DNA of 38,333 nt, taken from NCBI GenBank assembly GCA_018713285.1, contig DVFK01000088.1, positions 1 to 38,333 on the forward strand. Reading direction: 5' to 3'. Source of the stretch: Candidatus Faecousia excrementigallinarum. Lineage in GTDB: Bacteria > Bacillota > Clostridia > Oscillospirales > Oscillospiraceae. The notes beneath the pieces were generated by a model, which was not told the DNA's origin, searched no databases, and saw only the letters and a list, made by a program, of their open reading frames with translations. The position numbers and the translations under genes were made by a program. This document shows positions 29,520 through 37,114 of this stretch, piece after piece (position 1 is the first letter of the stretch; each line of letters opens with the position of its first letter).

Positions 29520-31019
29520 TTATACATACTTGGCGGCCAGGGTCATGATCTCTTCCTGGCTGGTGTTGGCCGTATCTACCTCGCCGGCTACCCGGCCGCC
29601 GGACATGACCACAATCCGGTCACAGACGCCCAGCAGCTCCGGCATTTCGGAAGAAACCATGATAACGGTCTTTCCTGACAGAGCCAAATCCAGAATCAAC
29701 TGATAAATCTCGTACTTGGCGCCCACGTCGATACCACGGGTGGGCTCGTCCAGCAGCAGCACCTCCGGCTCCGTCAGCAGCCAGCGGGCAATAATCACCT
29801 TCTGCTGGTTACCACCGGACAGGCTGCGGATTTTGGTCTCCTGGGTGGGAGTCTTGGTGCGCAGGGCATCGATGTAGTACTGGGTATCCTTCTTCTGGGA
29901 CTTGTCGCTCAGATACAGACCCAGCCGCTTATGCCGCTTCAGGCTGGAGATAACCGTATTTTCCCGGATGTTCAGCACCCCGAAGATACCGGTGGCCCGG
30001 CGTTCTTCCGTCAGCAGGGCAAAGCCGTTTTTGATGGACTCCCCGGCGTTGCGATTCTTACAAACCTTGCCGTCCAGGGTGATGGTGCCTTCCTTCCGGG
30101 TACGGACACCGAAAATGCTCTCCAGGGTCTCGGTACGGCCGGAGCTGTCCAGACCGGCCAGGCCCAGAACCTCGCCCCGGCGTGCCACAAAGGACACGTC
30201 CTTCAGCTGGTTATACATACCGGTGAGACCCTCTACCTTCAGGTAGACATCTCCCGGCTTATTGGTCTTGGGAGGGAACTGATTGGTGAGCTCACGGCCT
30301 ACCATCAGCTTGATAATCTGTCCCATCTCCAGCTCGGCGGCAGGCCGGGTGGCAACCCAGGTGCCGTCACGCATGACGGTGATTTCATCGGAAATCCGCT
30401 TGATTTCCGCCATCTTGTGGGAGATGTAGATGATGCCCACGCCCCGGTCCCGGAGCATATTGATAATCCGGAACAGGTGCTCCACTTCTTCTTCCGTGAG
30501 GGAGGAGGTGGGCTCGTCAAAGACGATGACTTTGGAGTTATAGGAAACAGCCTTGGCAATTTCCACCATCTGCCGCTGGGAAACGGGCATGGTGCTCATG
30601 ATGCGCTTGGGGTCCACGTCGATGCCCAGCTCATCAAAAATTGCCTTGGTGTCTTTATACATCTTCTTTTCGTTGACGGCAATGCCCATCATCTTGGGGT
30701 AACGACCCAGCCAGATGTTGTCCATCACCGAACGCTTCAGCGCCTGGTTCAGCTCCTGGTGAACCATGGCCACCCCGTTATCCAGGGCTTCTTTACTGCT
30801 TTTGAAATTGACTTCCTTGCCTTCCAGGTAAATGTGACCCTCATCCTTGTTGTAAATACCGAAGAGGCACTTCATCAAGGTGGATTTTCCTGCGCCGTTT
30901 TCACCCATAAGGGCGTGTACGGTGCCTGCCTTTACCTCCAGAGAAACATGGTCCAGGGCTTTTACGCCTGGGAAAGTCTTTGTAATGTCTACCATTTTCA
31001 GTAGAACATCCTTTGGCAT
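29520..31019 (-). CDS. mglA: Galactose/methyl-galactoside ABC transporter ATP-binding protein
   Basis: Double-domain ATPase of the sugar importer. The 499 residues hold two ABC halves: the first has Walker [11 protein letters not shown] (about 39-48), signature-like [14 protein letters not shown] and Walker [12 protein letters not shown]. The second has a degenerate P-loop [13 protein letters not shown], normal for the MglA/RbsA group, then [15 protein letters not shown] and [24 protein letters not shown] precedes the ATG. Two hairpins lie in the 147 nt between mglB and this gene and may lower its expression relative to the binding protein. Confidence 0.95.
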   Translation of the reverse strand: MPKDVLLKMVDITKTFPGVKALDHVSLEVKAGTVHALMGENGAGKSTLMKCLFGIYNKDEGHIYLEGKEVNFKSSKEALDNGVAMVHQELNQALKRSVMDNIWLGRYPKMMGIAVNEKKMYKDTKAIFDELGIDVDPKRIMSTMPVSQRQMVEIAKAVSYNSKVIVFDEPTSSLTEEEVEHLFRIINMLRDRGVGIIYISHKMAEIKRISDEITVMRDGTWVATRPAAELEMGQIIKLMVGRELTNQFPPKTNKPGDVYLKVEGLTGMYNQLKDVSFVARRGEVLGLAGLDSSGRTETLESIFGVRTRKEGTITLDGKVCKNRNAGESIKNGFALLTEERRATGIFGVLNIRENTVISSLKRHKRLGLYLSDKSQKKDTQYYIDALRTKTPTQETKIRSLSGGNQQKVIIARWLLTEPEVLLLDEPTRGIDVGAKYEIYQLILDLALSGKTVIMVSSEMPELLGVCDRIVVMSGGRVAGEVDTANTSQEEIMTLAAKYV

Positions 31020-31080
31020 AGTGCGTTCCTCCTTCTACATTGGTCGCGGTTTGTCTTCCGGCAGCGAAAACGGCAAGCAA

Positions 31081-31148
31081 CCGTCCTTAAAAAAGGACGG
31101 AATCCGTTTCCGAAAATGGGGCAGCTGCCGCCGGAACGACAGCTGCCC
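31081..31148 (-). other. Two intercistronic hairpins between mglB and mglA
   Basis: GGGCAGCTG / CAGCTGCCC (31119-31127 and 31140-31148) and CCGTCCTT-AAAA-AAGGACGG (31081-31100). Neither has a proper T-run in the minus direction, so they fit partial terminators or 3'-end protectors of the mglB message. Confidence 0.6.
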
Positions 31149-31166
31149 GGATATTTTTTCTAATGC

Positions 31167-32318
31167 TTATTCGCCAGTGTAGGGAGCGTAAGCAACGTAC
31201 AGCTTGGAAGTGCAGTCGGTAGCAACGGAGAACCGATCGTCCTTCTGAGCAGCCAGAGCCTCAACAGGAGTCTTGCCTTCCTTCAGGGAAGCGACAGTGC
31301 CGGCGATAGCGGCAGCCATACCCTCGGCGTCCTGCTTAACGGTACCGGTCATGGCGCCGTCAGCGATCAGCTGGATGGCAGCGTCGATGGCGTCAACGCC
31401 GAACACGGGAACCACGTGCTTACCAGGCAGGTTGTAGTTCTGAGCCTGCAGGGAAGCGATAGCGCCCTGAGCCATGCCGTCGTTGTTGCAGATGACCAGC
31501 TCGATCATGTTGCCGGCGGCCTCGTTGTAGGTGATGAAGTTGGTGTCCATGTAATCCTTGGCAGCCTGGGCGGACCACTGGCCGTTCAGGTCAACCTGGT
31601 AACCGGAAGCGCTGTTGGGGTCGAAGTACTGCAGGGGCTTCTTGCCAGCCTCGGCCAGAACCTTGTTGGCGTCCTCAACAGCGTACTGGGTACGGTAGAT
31701 AGCCTCGATGTTGGACTCGTCGCCCTTGAACAGAGCGTAGGAGATAACGCCGTCGCCGTTGACGTCAACCTCGTCGTAGTGCTCCTTCAGGTAATTGCCG
31801 ATCATCTGGCCCTGCAGGTGGCCGGCCTCGGGAGCGTCAGTACCGATGAAGCAAGCATTGGAGTGAGCCTCCAGAACGGGAACGTCCTTGCCCTCGGTGC
31901 CGATGGCACGGTTGAAGAAGATAACGGGGATGTCGCCGGCGATCTTCAGGATCTCCTCAGCAACGTCGGGAGAACCGGAGGTAACCACGTTCACAACCAG
32001 CAGATTGGAGCCGCCGGTAACAGCGGTACGGATCTGGTCGGTCTGGGTGGACTGGTTGTTGCCAGCGAACTGGTCGTCATGCTGTACGCCCAGCTTGTCC
32101 AGCTCGGCATTCAGAGCGGAACGAACGGTGCTGAGGTATGCGTCGGACTCGTCGTACCAGAACACGGACACCTTCAGGTCGGAGCCGCCCTGGCTGCCCT
32201 GGGTGGTCCCGTCGGTGCCCTCAGGAGCCTTAGTGGTCTCACCCTGGTTGGAAGGTGCGCAGGCAGCCATGGCCAGCACCATTACCAGAGCAAGGAGCAA
32301 TGCAATGATTTTCTTCAT
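31167..32318 (-). CDS. mglB: Galactose-binding lipoprotein of the Mgl ABC transporter
   Basis: Extracellular sugar-binding subunit, tethered by lipid. The 383 residues start with a lipoprotein signal ending MAAC (Cys20), then a Gly/Thr/Gln linker. The periplasmic-binding fold follows from KVSVFWYDESDAYLSTV. The calcium-loop motif DVNGDGVISYALFKGDE is characteristic of galactose/glucose-binding MglB, and IPVIFFNRAI and NNDGMAQGAI are family segments that contact sugar. AAGGAGG precedes the ATG. It is the first and probably most highly expressed gene of the operon. Confidence 0.94.
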   Translation of the reverse strand: MKKIIALLLALVMVLAMAACAPSNQGETTKAPEGTDGTTQGSQGGSDLKVSVFWYDESDAYLSTVRSALNAELDKLGVQHDDQFAGNNQSTQTDQIRTAVTGGSNLLVVNVVTSGSPDVAEEILKIAGDIPVIFFNRAIGTEGKDVPVLEAHSNACFIGTDAPEAGHLQGQMIGNYLKEHYDEVDVNGDGVISYALFKGDESNIEAIYRTQYAVEDANKVLAEAGKKPLQYFDPNSASGYQVDLNGQWSAQAAKDYMDTNFITYNEAAGNMIELVICNNDGMAQGAIASLQAQNYNLPGKHVVPVFGVDAIDAAIQLIADGAMTGTVKQDAEGMAAAIAGTVASLKEGKTPVEALAAQKDDRFSVATDCTSKLYVAYAPYTGE

Positions 32319-32343
32319 GTTTCGTTTTCCTCCTTAGCATTTG

Positions 32344-32366
32344 TGGTTGATGCACAACATCAACCA
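32344..32366. promoter_or_regulatory. Operator-like palindrome at the mgl transcription start
   Basis: TGGTTGATG-CACAA-CATCAACCA is a perfect 9-bp inverted repeat with 5-nt spacer. It lies just downstream of the -10, covering the expected start site, the classic place for a repressor. The regulator gene is not in the window. Confidence 0.65.
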
Positions 32367-32371
32367 TAGGT

Positions 32372-32400
32372 AGCATAGCACAAGTTTCCTGATTTGTAAA
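32372..32400 (-). promoter_or_regulatory. Promoter of the mgl operon
   Basis: On the minus strand TTTACA (32400-32395), 17 nt, TATGCT (32377-32372). Confidence 0.7.
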
Positions 32401-32570
32401 GATTGAACAACAAATTTGTAGGATATGCCCTTTTTCCTATGCTGGCAAGAAAAATTAAGTTAAAAATTTAGTTAAATATACCAGTTTTCGGAGAAATCAC
32501 CAAATGCTATCCCGGCTGGGACATAGTTTCCCTTCCCCCCACATAGATTGTCCATGACAGGAGGGGTATT

Positions 32571-33353
32571 ATGCGCAAACGATCATGGCTATGTATTTTC
32601 CTGGGGGCAGTGCTTCTGGGGGTGCTGGTTCTGCAGCTGTGGCAGCCGGCAACCCTGGAGACCGGCTCCTGGGGTCTGAAATTTGACGGAGAAGGGGAGC
32701 CCCCTGCCGGCAATGCCAGCTCCGCCCAGCTGTCCCAATTCGATGCCGTATACATGGGCGACCCGGAGGAAAAGGTCCTGTATCTCACCTTTGACGCCGG
32801 GTATGAAAACGGCTGTACGTCAAAAATTCTGGACACCCTGAAAAAGCACCAGGTTCAGGCTACCTTTTTCCTGGTGGGGGACTATCTGGAACGGAACCCG
32901 GATCTGGTGCGGCGGATGGCGTCAGAAGGGCATATTGTGGGCAATCACACCATGAACCACCCGGATATGAGCAAGCTCCAGAGCCGGGACGCCTTTGCCC
33001 GGGAGCTGGAGGATATGGCCCAGCTGTACCAGGAGATTACCGGCCAGCCCCTTTGCAAGCTCTACCGGCCGCCCCAGGGAATCTACAGCGAGGAAAATCT
33101 GAAAATGGCCCGGGAGCTGGGGTATCACACGGTGTTCTGGAGTCTTGCCTACCAGGACTGGAACAACAACGCCCAGCCCAGCCGGGGCCAGGCCTTCGGG
33201 AAACTCCTTCCCAGGACCCACAACGGGGCCATTGTTCTGCTCCACTCCACCTCCGCCACCAATGCCGCCATTTTGGATGAGCTTCTGACCCGGTGGGAGG
33301 AGATGGGCTATCGCTTTGCCACGGTGGACACCCTGTTTGAAGGGGACAATTAG
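32571..33353 (+). CDS. PdaA-like polysaccharide deacetylase (delta-lactam group)
   Basis: Predicted extracytoplasmic peptidoglycan N-acetylmuramate deacetylase. The 260 residues begin with a signal anchor (about 5-23). The NodB domain has TFDAGYENG (Asp75), GNHTMNHPDM (His126, His130), LYRPPQGIYSEEN and HTVFWSLAYQDW. In the general family the first box is TFDDG; the PdaA group has TFDNGYENG, and here the second position is Ala, so metal binding differs in the same way as PdaA. PdaA makes muramic delta-lactam in the spore cortex, so this and ricT hint at a spore former, but vegetative roles exist. AGGAGGGG precedes the ATG. Confidence 0.87.
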   Translation: MRKRSWLCIFLGAVLLGVLVLQLWQPATLETGSWGLKFDGEGEPPAGNASSAQLSQFDAVYMGDPEEKVLYLTFDAGYENGCTSKILDTLKKHQVQATFFLVGDYLERNPDLVRRMASEGHIVGNHTMNHPDMSKLQSRDAFARELEDMAQLYQEITGQPLCKLYRPPQGIYSEENLKMARELGYHTVFWSLAYQDWNNNAQPSRGQAFGKLLPRTHNGAIVLLHSTSATNAAILDELLTRWEEMGYRFATVDTLFEGDN

Positions 33354-33414
33354 CACAAAAACATGGAGAAAAACTGTAGCAAACGCTGAATATTTTGTTT
33401 TTTCGTCCCCAGTC

Positions 33415-33443
33415 TTTACAAGGGAATCCTTGGGCAGTATACT
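33415..33443 (+). promoter_or_regulatory. Promoter of the zinc-ribbon membrane protein gene
   Basis: TTTACA (33415-33420), 17 nt, TATACT (33438-33443), 46 nt before the start. Confidence 0.7.
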
Positions 33444-33489
33444 GAATATAGAAGTATTTTCCCCACAATCTGCAAAAGGAGGTATCTGT

Positions 33490-34068
33490 ATGAAATGCCA
33501 ACAATGCGGCGATATCCTGCAGGAGGGTGCCCGGTTCTGCCCCAAGTGCGGTGCGGTGCAGCTATGTGCTGACGGCAGCCTCCCACCCCCGGACGAGAAG
33601 ATTTCCCCGGAGATCCTGGCGGATTCTTATCCCATGAAATGGTACAAGGCTCTGATTTATGTGATTTTGTTCCTGAACGCCCTGGGCTTACTCATAAATG
33701 GCTTTCAGCTTCTCAGCGGCAGTGCCTACGGGGATAATTATGAGGCGATATACAGGCTGTTCCCGGGGCTGAAGACCCTGTCTATTATGATGGGCGCAGT
33801 ATACCTGGTGATGGCTGCCGCCCGTCTGTTTGTCCGGCAAATGCTGGCAGGCTTCCGGAAAACAGCGCCCCAGTGGCTGCTGGGGCTGTATGTAGCGGAT
33901 GTAATCATCAGCCTTATTTATTGTTTCGCCACCATGCTGATTGTGAAGGAGGCAATTTTCTCTGCCACCTTGGTGACAAGTATGATTTTAGGCACTGTCG
34001 GTAGCGCGATATTTTTCCTGGCGAACCTTACCTATTTCAAAAAGCGGAAATTTATGTTCGTAAATTAG
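33490..34068 (+). CDS. Zinc-ribbon membrane protein of unknown function
   Basis: The 192 residues start with a zinc ribbon MKCQQCG and FCPKCG (Cys3, 6, 18, 21 by spacing) and a short linker. About four transmembrane helices follow (ALIYVILFLNALGLLING; LSIMMGAVYLVMAAA; LLGLYVADVIISLIYC; MILGTVGSAIFFLANL). The start follows AAAGGAGG; a longer in-frame start at 33316 would overlap the deacetylase stop and has no SD. Such N-terminal ribbon plus helices proteins are common in Clostridia and lack an assigned role. It has its own promoter and terminator. Confidence 0.8.
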   Translation: MKCQQCGDILQEGARFCPKCGAVQLCADGSLPPPDEKISPEILADSYPMKWYKALIYVILFLNALGLLINGFQLLSGSAYGDNYEAIYRLFPGLKTLSIMMGAVYLVMAAARLFVRQMLAGFRKTAPQWLLGLYVADVIISLIYCFATMLIVKEAIFSATLVTSMILGTVGSAIFFLANLTYFKKRKFMFVN

Positions 34069-34086
34069 CTCTTTTCGTCAGAAAAC

Positions 34087-34122
34087 CCCCGGAAGGCCAG
34101 GCCTTCCGGGGATAGTTTTTAT
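34087..34122. terminator. Intrinsic terminator shared by converging genes
   Basis: CCCCGGAAGGCC-A-GGCCTTCCGGGG (34087-34111) is followed by ATAGTTTTTATT on the plus strand and by GTTTTC on the minus strand. Confidence 0.85.
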
Positions 34123-34724
34123 TCCATAGGGGGCTGCTCCCCAGGGGGGTCCTCCTGAAAATAGGCATTTTCATCAAAAACCTCTTCCTCCGGGATTTCC
34201 TCCGGCTGTTCCGGCTGCACCGGCCGGATTTTTTTCTGCCGGGGAACCGCAGGCATTTTCCGCTCCGGCAGCTCCCGCCGGGGGTCGCCGTTCCATTTGA
34301 AGAATATTGCCGGGACGATGTTGAGGCCCAGCCAAGCCAGTGCCACCAGCACCCCCTGGACAATCAGGGCCACTGCCGCCTTGGTCACATAGGGAAGAAT
34401 ATCCAGCCCGCTCCAGGTGGCCTTCCAGATCAGCATGACAATCAGCAGAATCAGTCCCAGACCGGCATAGGCCAGGCCTGCAATCCGCTGGGTAAACCGC
34501 CAGGCGGAGACGCTGCCCATGCCGAAGGGGGTGCGGAAGCCGGTGCGGTGGTTAGCCTCCCGGGGGGTGAGGAACATATAGTACAGTCCCACGCCCAGCA
34601 GCACCAGAGGTCCAATGAGCACCAGAAGCCCGGCCCAGGTGCGGATGTCGGAAAATACCTTTTGCAGATCCGGCAGAAGCTTTGCCAGGTCAAAATTGTC
34701 AAACAAAGACAAAAGCTTGTCCAT
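34119..34724 (-). CDS. SdpI-family membrane protein
   Basis: The 201-residue protein has a short cytoplasmic start, a transmembrane helix (about 31-52), and the SdpI signature NHRTGFRTPFGMGSVSAWRF, with ASSEEAW-like spacing before the next helix. Two more helices follow (about 82-99 and 113-140). The C-terminal 55 residues are Pro/Glu-rich and acidic, probably cytoplasmic and disordered. SdpI gives immunity to the SDP toxin in Bacillus, but many homologues have no toxin partner and none is seen here, so only the family name is given. AAGGAG precedes the ATG. It lies 14 nt after nrdR and is likely co-transcribed with it. Confidence 0.75.
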   Translation of the reverse strand: MDKLLSLFDNFDLAKLLPDLQKVFSDIRTWAGLLVLIGPLVLLGVGLYYMFLTPREANHRTGFRTPFGMGSVSAWRFTQRIAGLAYAGLGLILLIVMLIWKATWSGLDILPYVTKAAVALIVQGVLVALAWLGLNIVPAIFFKWNGDPRRELPERKMPAVPRQKKIRPVQPEQPEEIPEEEVFDENAYFQEDPPGEQPPME

Positions 34725-34738
34725 AAACGGTTATCTCC

Positions 34739-35194
34739 TTATTTTTCCTCCAGGAATTGATTGATTTCGTGGATGAAACTTCCCACATCCTGAAACCGGC
34801 GGTACACGGAGGCGAAGCGGATGTAGGCCACCTCGTCCAATGGCTTAATCCGTGCCATGACCATCTCACCAATCCGGTCGGTGCTGACCTCCCGCTCCAG
34901 GGTGTTCTGCAAAGCCTGTTCAATCTCTGTGGCAATCCGCTCCAGTTCGGAAATCTCCACCTTCCGCTTGTCGAAGGCCCGGACCATGGAGTTGAGAATC
35001 TTGTTCCGGTCGAAGGCCTGGCGGGAACCGTCCCGCTTCACCACAATAATGGGCAGCACTTCCACACTCTCGTAGGTGGTAAACCTGCGCTGACAGCCAA
35101 GACACTCCCGGCGCCGGCGGATGCTCAGACCGTCATCGGAATGGCGGGAGTCGATGACCTTGCTGTCCAGGTCGCCGCAAAATGGACATTTCAT
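34739..35194 (-). CDS. nrdR: Transcriptional repressor NrdR
   Basis: Represses ribonucleotide reductase genes in response to dNTP/ATP levels. The 151 residues are the normal length. A zinc ribbon (Cys3, 6, 31, 34; MKCPFCG ... CLGC) binds DNA, and an ATP-cone follows (VVKRDGSRQAFDRNKILNSM). Its tail has EVAYIRFASVYRRFQDVGSF, diagnostic of NrdR. The SD is weak (AAAGGGG, 13 nt before the ATG). Its target NrdR boxes were not seen in this window. Confidence 0.96.
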   Translation of the reverse strand: MKCPFCGDLDSKVIDSRHSDDGLSIRRRRECLGCQRRFTTYESVEVLPIIVVKRDGSRQAFDRNKILNSMVRAFDKRKVEISELERIATEIEQALQNTLEREVSTDRIGEMVMARIKPLDEVAYIRFASVYRRFQDVGSFIHEINQFLEEK

Positions 35195-35229
35195 GGGGAA
35201 ATACGCCCCTTTCTATCATTTATTACCAT

Positions 35230-35258
35230 ATTATATCAGGATAATCCCGGACTGTCCA
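35230..35258 (-). promoter_or_regulatory. Promoter of nrdR
   Basis: On the minus strand TGGACA (35258-35253), 17 nt, TATAAT (35235-35230). Confidence 0.65.
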
Positions 35259-35283
35259 GCTTTTTTTCTGCCAGATATTCCCC

Positions 35284-35312
35284 TTGCCAAAAGGCGGTTT
35301 TTCCGGTAAAAT
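35284..35312 (+). promoter_or_regulatory. Promoter of the 138-residue membrane protein gene
   Basis: TTGCCA (35284-35289), 17 nt, TAAAAT (35307-35312); it is divergent from the nrdR promoter. Confidence 0.65.
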
Positions 35313-35344
35313 AAGGGGTATCTTCCCAAAGGAGTAACCATTGT

Positions 35345-35761
35345 ATGCGTGAAAAAATCTTGTATGCTTCCTGGGGCTGCCTGTATATCCTGTGCGTAGG
35401 ACTGGGCACCATCGCAGAGCCGGAGGGCTTTGGCAAGGCTGTGCTGGTAGCAATCAGCCTTTTGTTCTTTGTGCCGGGAGTGCTGCTTCTTTCCGATGCA
35501 GTAAAGGCCGGGGACAAAAAGGGGCTTCTGCGCCTGCGGGTCATCTGCCTGTGCTCCCTGGTGCTGACCCTCATTTTCCTCATTGCCAGCATCCTGTCGG
35601 TAAACGCTTCCGCCCAGGTGGGAACGGTGCTGACGGAGCTTCTCATGCTGGTGTCCGCCCCCATGTTTTGCAGTCAGTACTGGTTTTTAAGCCTGTTTCT
35701 GTGGAGCTGCCTGCTGATCGGCAGCTTTCCCCGGCTGTGGCTGGGGAAGCGCTCTCATTGA
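35345..35761 (+). CDS. Uncharacterised four-helix membrane protein
   Basis: The 138 residues form about four transmembrane helices (ILYASWGCLYILCVGLGTI; AVLVAISLLFFVPGVLLL; LCSLVLTLIFLIASILSV; YWFLSLFLWSCLLIGSF) with a positive loop KAGDKKGLLRLR. There is no metal or catalytic motif and the family was not recognised. AAGGAG lies before the ATG, and a promoter is seen 33 nt upstream. Its last 7 nt overlap the 3' end of the converging CDF gene, with no terminator between them, so antisense overlap of the transcripts is likely. Confidence 0.75.
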   Translation: MREKILYASWGCLYILCVGLGTIAEPEGFGKAVLVAISLLFFVPGVLLLSDAVKAGDKKGLLRLRVICLCSLVLTLIFLIASILSVNASAQVGTVLTELLMLVSAPMFCSQYWFLSLFLWSCLLIGSFPRLWLGKRSH

Positions 35762-36927
35762 AAAGCGCCCTGGTCAAAGGTAATGACTGCATAATAGGTT
35801 TCCCCGTTTGCCTGTCTTAACCCCTGCTCCACCTGCTTTTTCAGGTTTTTTTCCTGGCCTTTCAGGGAGGCAGGCACTTCCATGTCGAAAATCACATTGG
35901 TGTGGTCGTTGCCGAATACCACCCGGAAATCGTGGATGGACAGGCGGGAATCAATCTCCGTGAGAATGTTCTGCACCTGCTTTTGCAGGCCATCCACCCG
36001 GGGGTCTCCCACCACCACTGGATCGTAGTGAATCACCAGGTGGACATTGTGCTCCTGGAGGCACCGCCGCTCCAGGTTGTCAATCCGCTCGTGGCAGGCC
36101 AGGGGCTCCCGGCTGCTGTCCATCTCCACGTGGAGGCTGGCAAACCGCTGACCGGGGCCGTAATCGTGGACCATCAGATCATGGTAGCCCAGCACCCAGG
36201 GGTCACTGCCTACCAGATTCACAATGGTCTGCCGCAGCTCCGGGCTGGCAGCCTCTCCCAGCAGGGGACTGATGGTGTCCTTGGCGATACCGGCTCCGCT
36301 GTAAAGGATGAAAAGGGCCACCAAAAGACCCATGTAGCCGTCAATCTGCCACTGGGTCAGCCACTGGGCAACCCCGGCAGCCAGGACGGCGGAGGTGGTA
36401 ATCACATCGTTGCGGCTGTCCGCAGCGGTGGCAAGCAAGGTGCCGGAGTTTATGTACTTTCCCAGCTTCCGGTTAAAGAGCATCATCCACAGCTTCACGG
36501 CCACGGAACCGATAAGCACCAGAGCCACCGGCAGGGAGAAGTCCACCGCCGCCGGATGAAGGATTTTATCCAGGGAGGTCTTGGCCAGCTCAAAGCCGAT
36601 GAGGATAATCAGCGCCGCCACCGCCAGACCGGACAGATACTCAAACCGGGCATGGCCGTAGGGGTGATCCTCGTCCGCCGGCCGCTCTGCCAGCCGGAAG
36701 CCCACCAATGTGACAATGGAGCTGCTGGCATCGGACAGGTTGTTCACGGCGTCGGCGGTGATGGCCACAGAGCCGGAGAGGGTTCCGGCAATGAGCTTTC
36801 CTGCACACAGAAGCAGGTTGCAGAAAATGCCCACAGCCCCGGAGAGCTTCCCCACCCGGGTGCGAACCTGGGGGTTGTCCTTTTGGCTGTAATCCTTTAC
36901 AAACAGACGAAGCAGGAGCTTTGTCAT
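35755..36927 (-). CDS. Cation diffusion facilitator exporter, Mn-type motifs
   Basis: Divalent metal/proton antiporter in the cytoplasmic membrane. The 390 residues have the CDF helices and cytoplasmic C-terminal metal domain. The helix II site reads ADAVNNLSDA (Asn-x3-Asp) and the helix V site ADSRNDV (Asp-x3-Asp), the pattern associated with Mn rather than the Zn-type His-containing sites. HPYGHARFEY is the conserved loop. The C-terminus ends about 90 residues beyond the usual domain, with a second repeat-like segment. The ATG at 36927 follows TTGGAGG; an in-frame TTG at 36942 is part of that SD. A structured leader with a terminator-like hairpin precedes it. Confidence 0.88.
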   Translation of the reverse strand: MTKLLLRLFVKDYSQKDNPQVRTRVGKLSGAVGIFCNLLLCAGKLIAGTLSGSVAITADAVNNLSDASSSIVTLVGFRLAERPADEDHPYGHARFEYLSGLAVAALIILIGFELAKTSLDKILHPAAVDFSLPVALVLIGSVAVKLWMMLFNRKLGKYINSGTLLATAADSRNDVITTSAVLAAGVAQWLTQWQIDGYMGLLVALFILYSGAGIAKDTISPLLGEAASPELRQTIVNLVGSDPWVLGYHDLMVHDYGPGQRFASLHVEMDSSREPLACHERIDNLERRCLQEHNVHLVIHYDPVVVGDPRVDGLQKQVQNILTEIDSRLSIHDFRVVFGNDHTNVIFDMEVPASLKGQEKNLKKQVEQGLRQANGETYYAVITFDQGAFQ

Positions 36928-36945
36928 GGTTTTTTCCTCCAAACC

Positions 36946-37050
36946 AAAGAAAATACCGGCTCTACCACAGGTAGAGTCCGGGTTCTACAGGGGATAGGGC
37001 TGTGTTCCTTTCCAGTAGGTTGACAATCCTGCCCCTGACAGAGTATGATT
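36946..37050 (-). promoter_or_regulatory. Structured leader RNA upstream of the CDF gene, candidate metal riboswitch
   Basis: The minus-strand leader (about 37055 to 36928) has a closing helix CAGGGG (37037-37032) with CCCCTG (36993-36988) around a purine-rich loop region containing GGAAAGGAACACAGCCC. A terminator-like hairpin follows: CCGG-A-CTCTACC-TGT-GGTAGAG-CCGG (36981-36956), then TATTTTCTTT. The segment GTAGA just after the closing helix could pair with TCTAC of the terminator arm, giving an alternative antiterminator. The Mn yybP-ykoY signature is absent; NiCo could not be confirmed. Confidence 0.6.
37020..37049 (+). promoter_or_regulatory. Promoter of the DegV gene
   Basis: TTGACA (37020-37025), 18 nt, TATGAT (37044-37049). 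It overlaps the leader and faces the CDF promoter. Confidence 0.65.
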
Positions 37051-37061
37051 GCATAAAGCCC

Positions 37062-37090
37062 ATTATACCTTTTCGGAATAGGGATGTAAA
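37062..37090 (-). promoter_or_regulatory. Promoter of the CDF gene
   Basis: On the minus strand TTTACA (37090-37085), 17 nt, TATAAT (37067-37062); predicted start near 37055. Confidence 0.75.
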
Positions 37091-37114
37091 GATTATTTTT
37101 AAGGAGATGTGCCT

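Noticed and set aside
32340-32357. Second Rex site TTGTGGTTGATGCACAA before mgl
   Set aside because: The spacing is N7 rather than N8 and it overlaps a better, longer palindrome.
36946-37050. Mn yybP-ykoY riboswitch before the CDF gene
   Set aside because: No GGGGAGTAGC-type signature or two-loop Mn core can be found in the leader.
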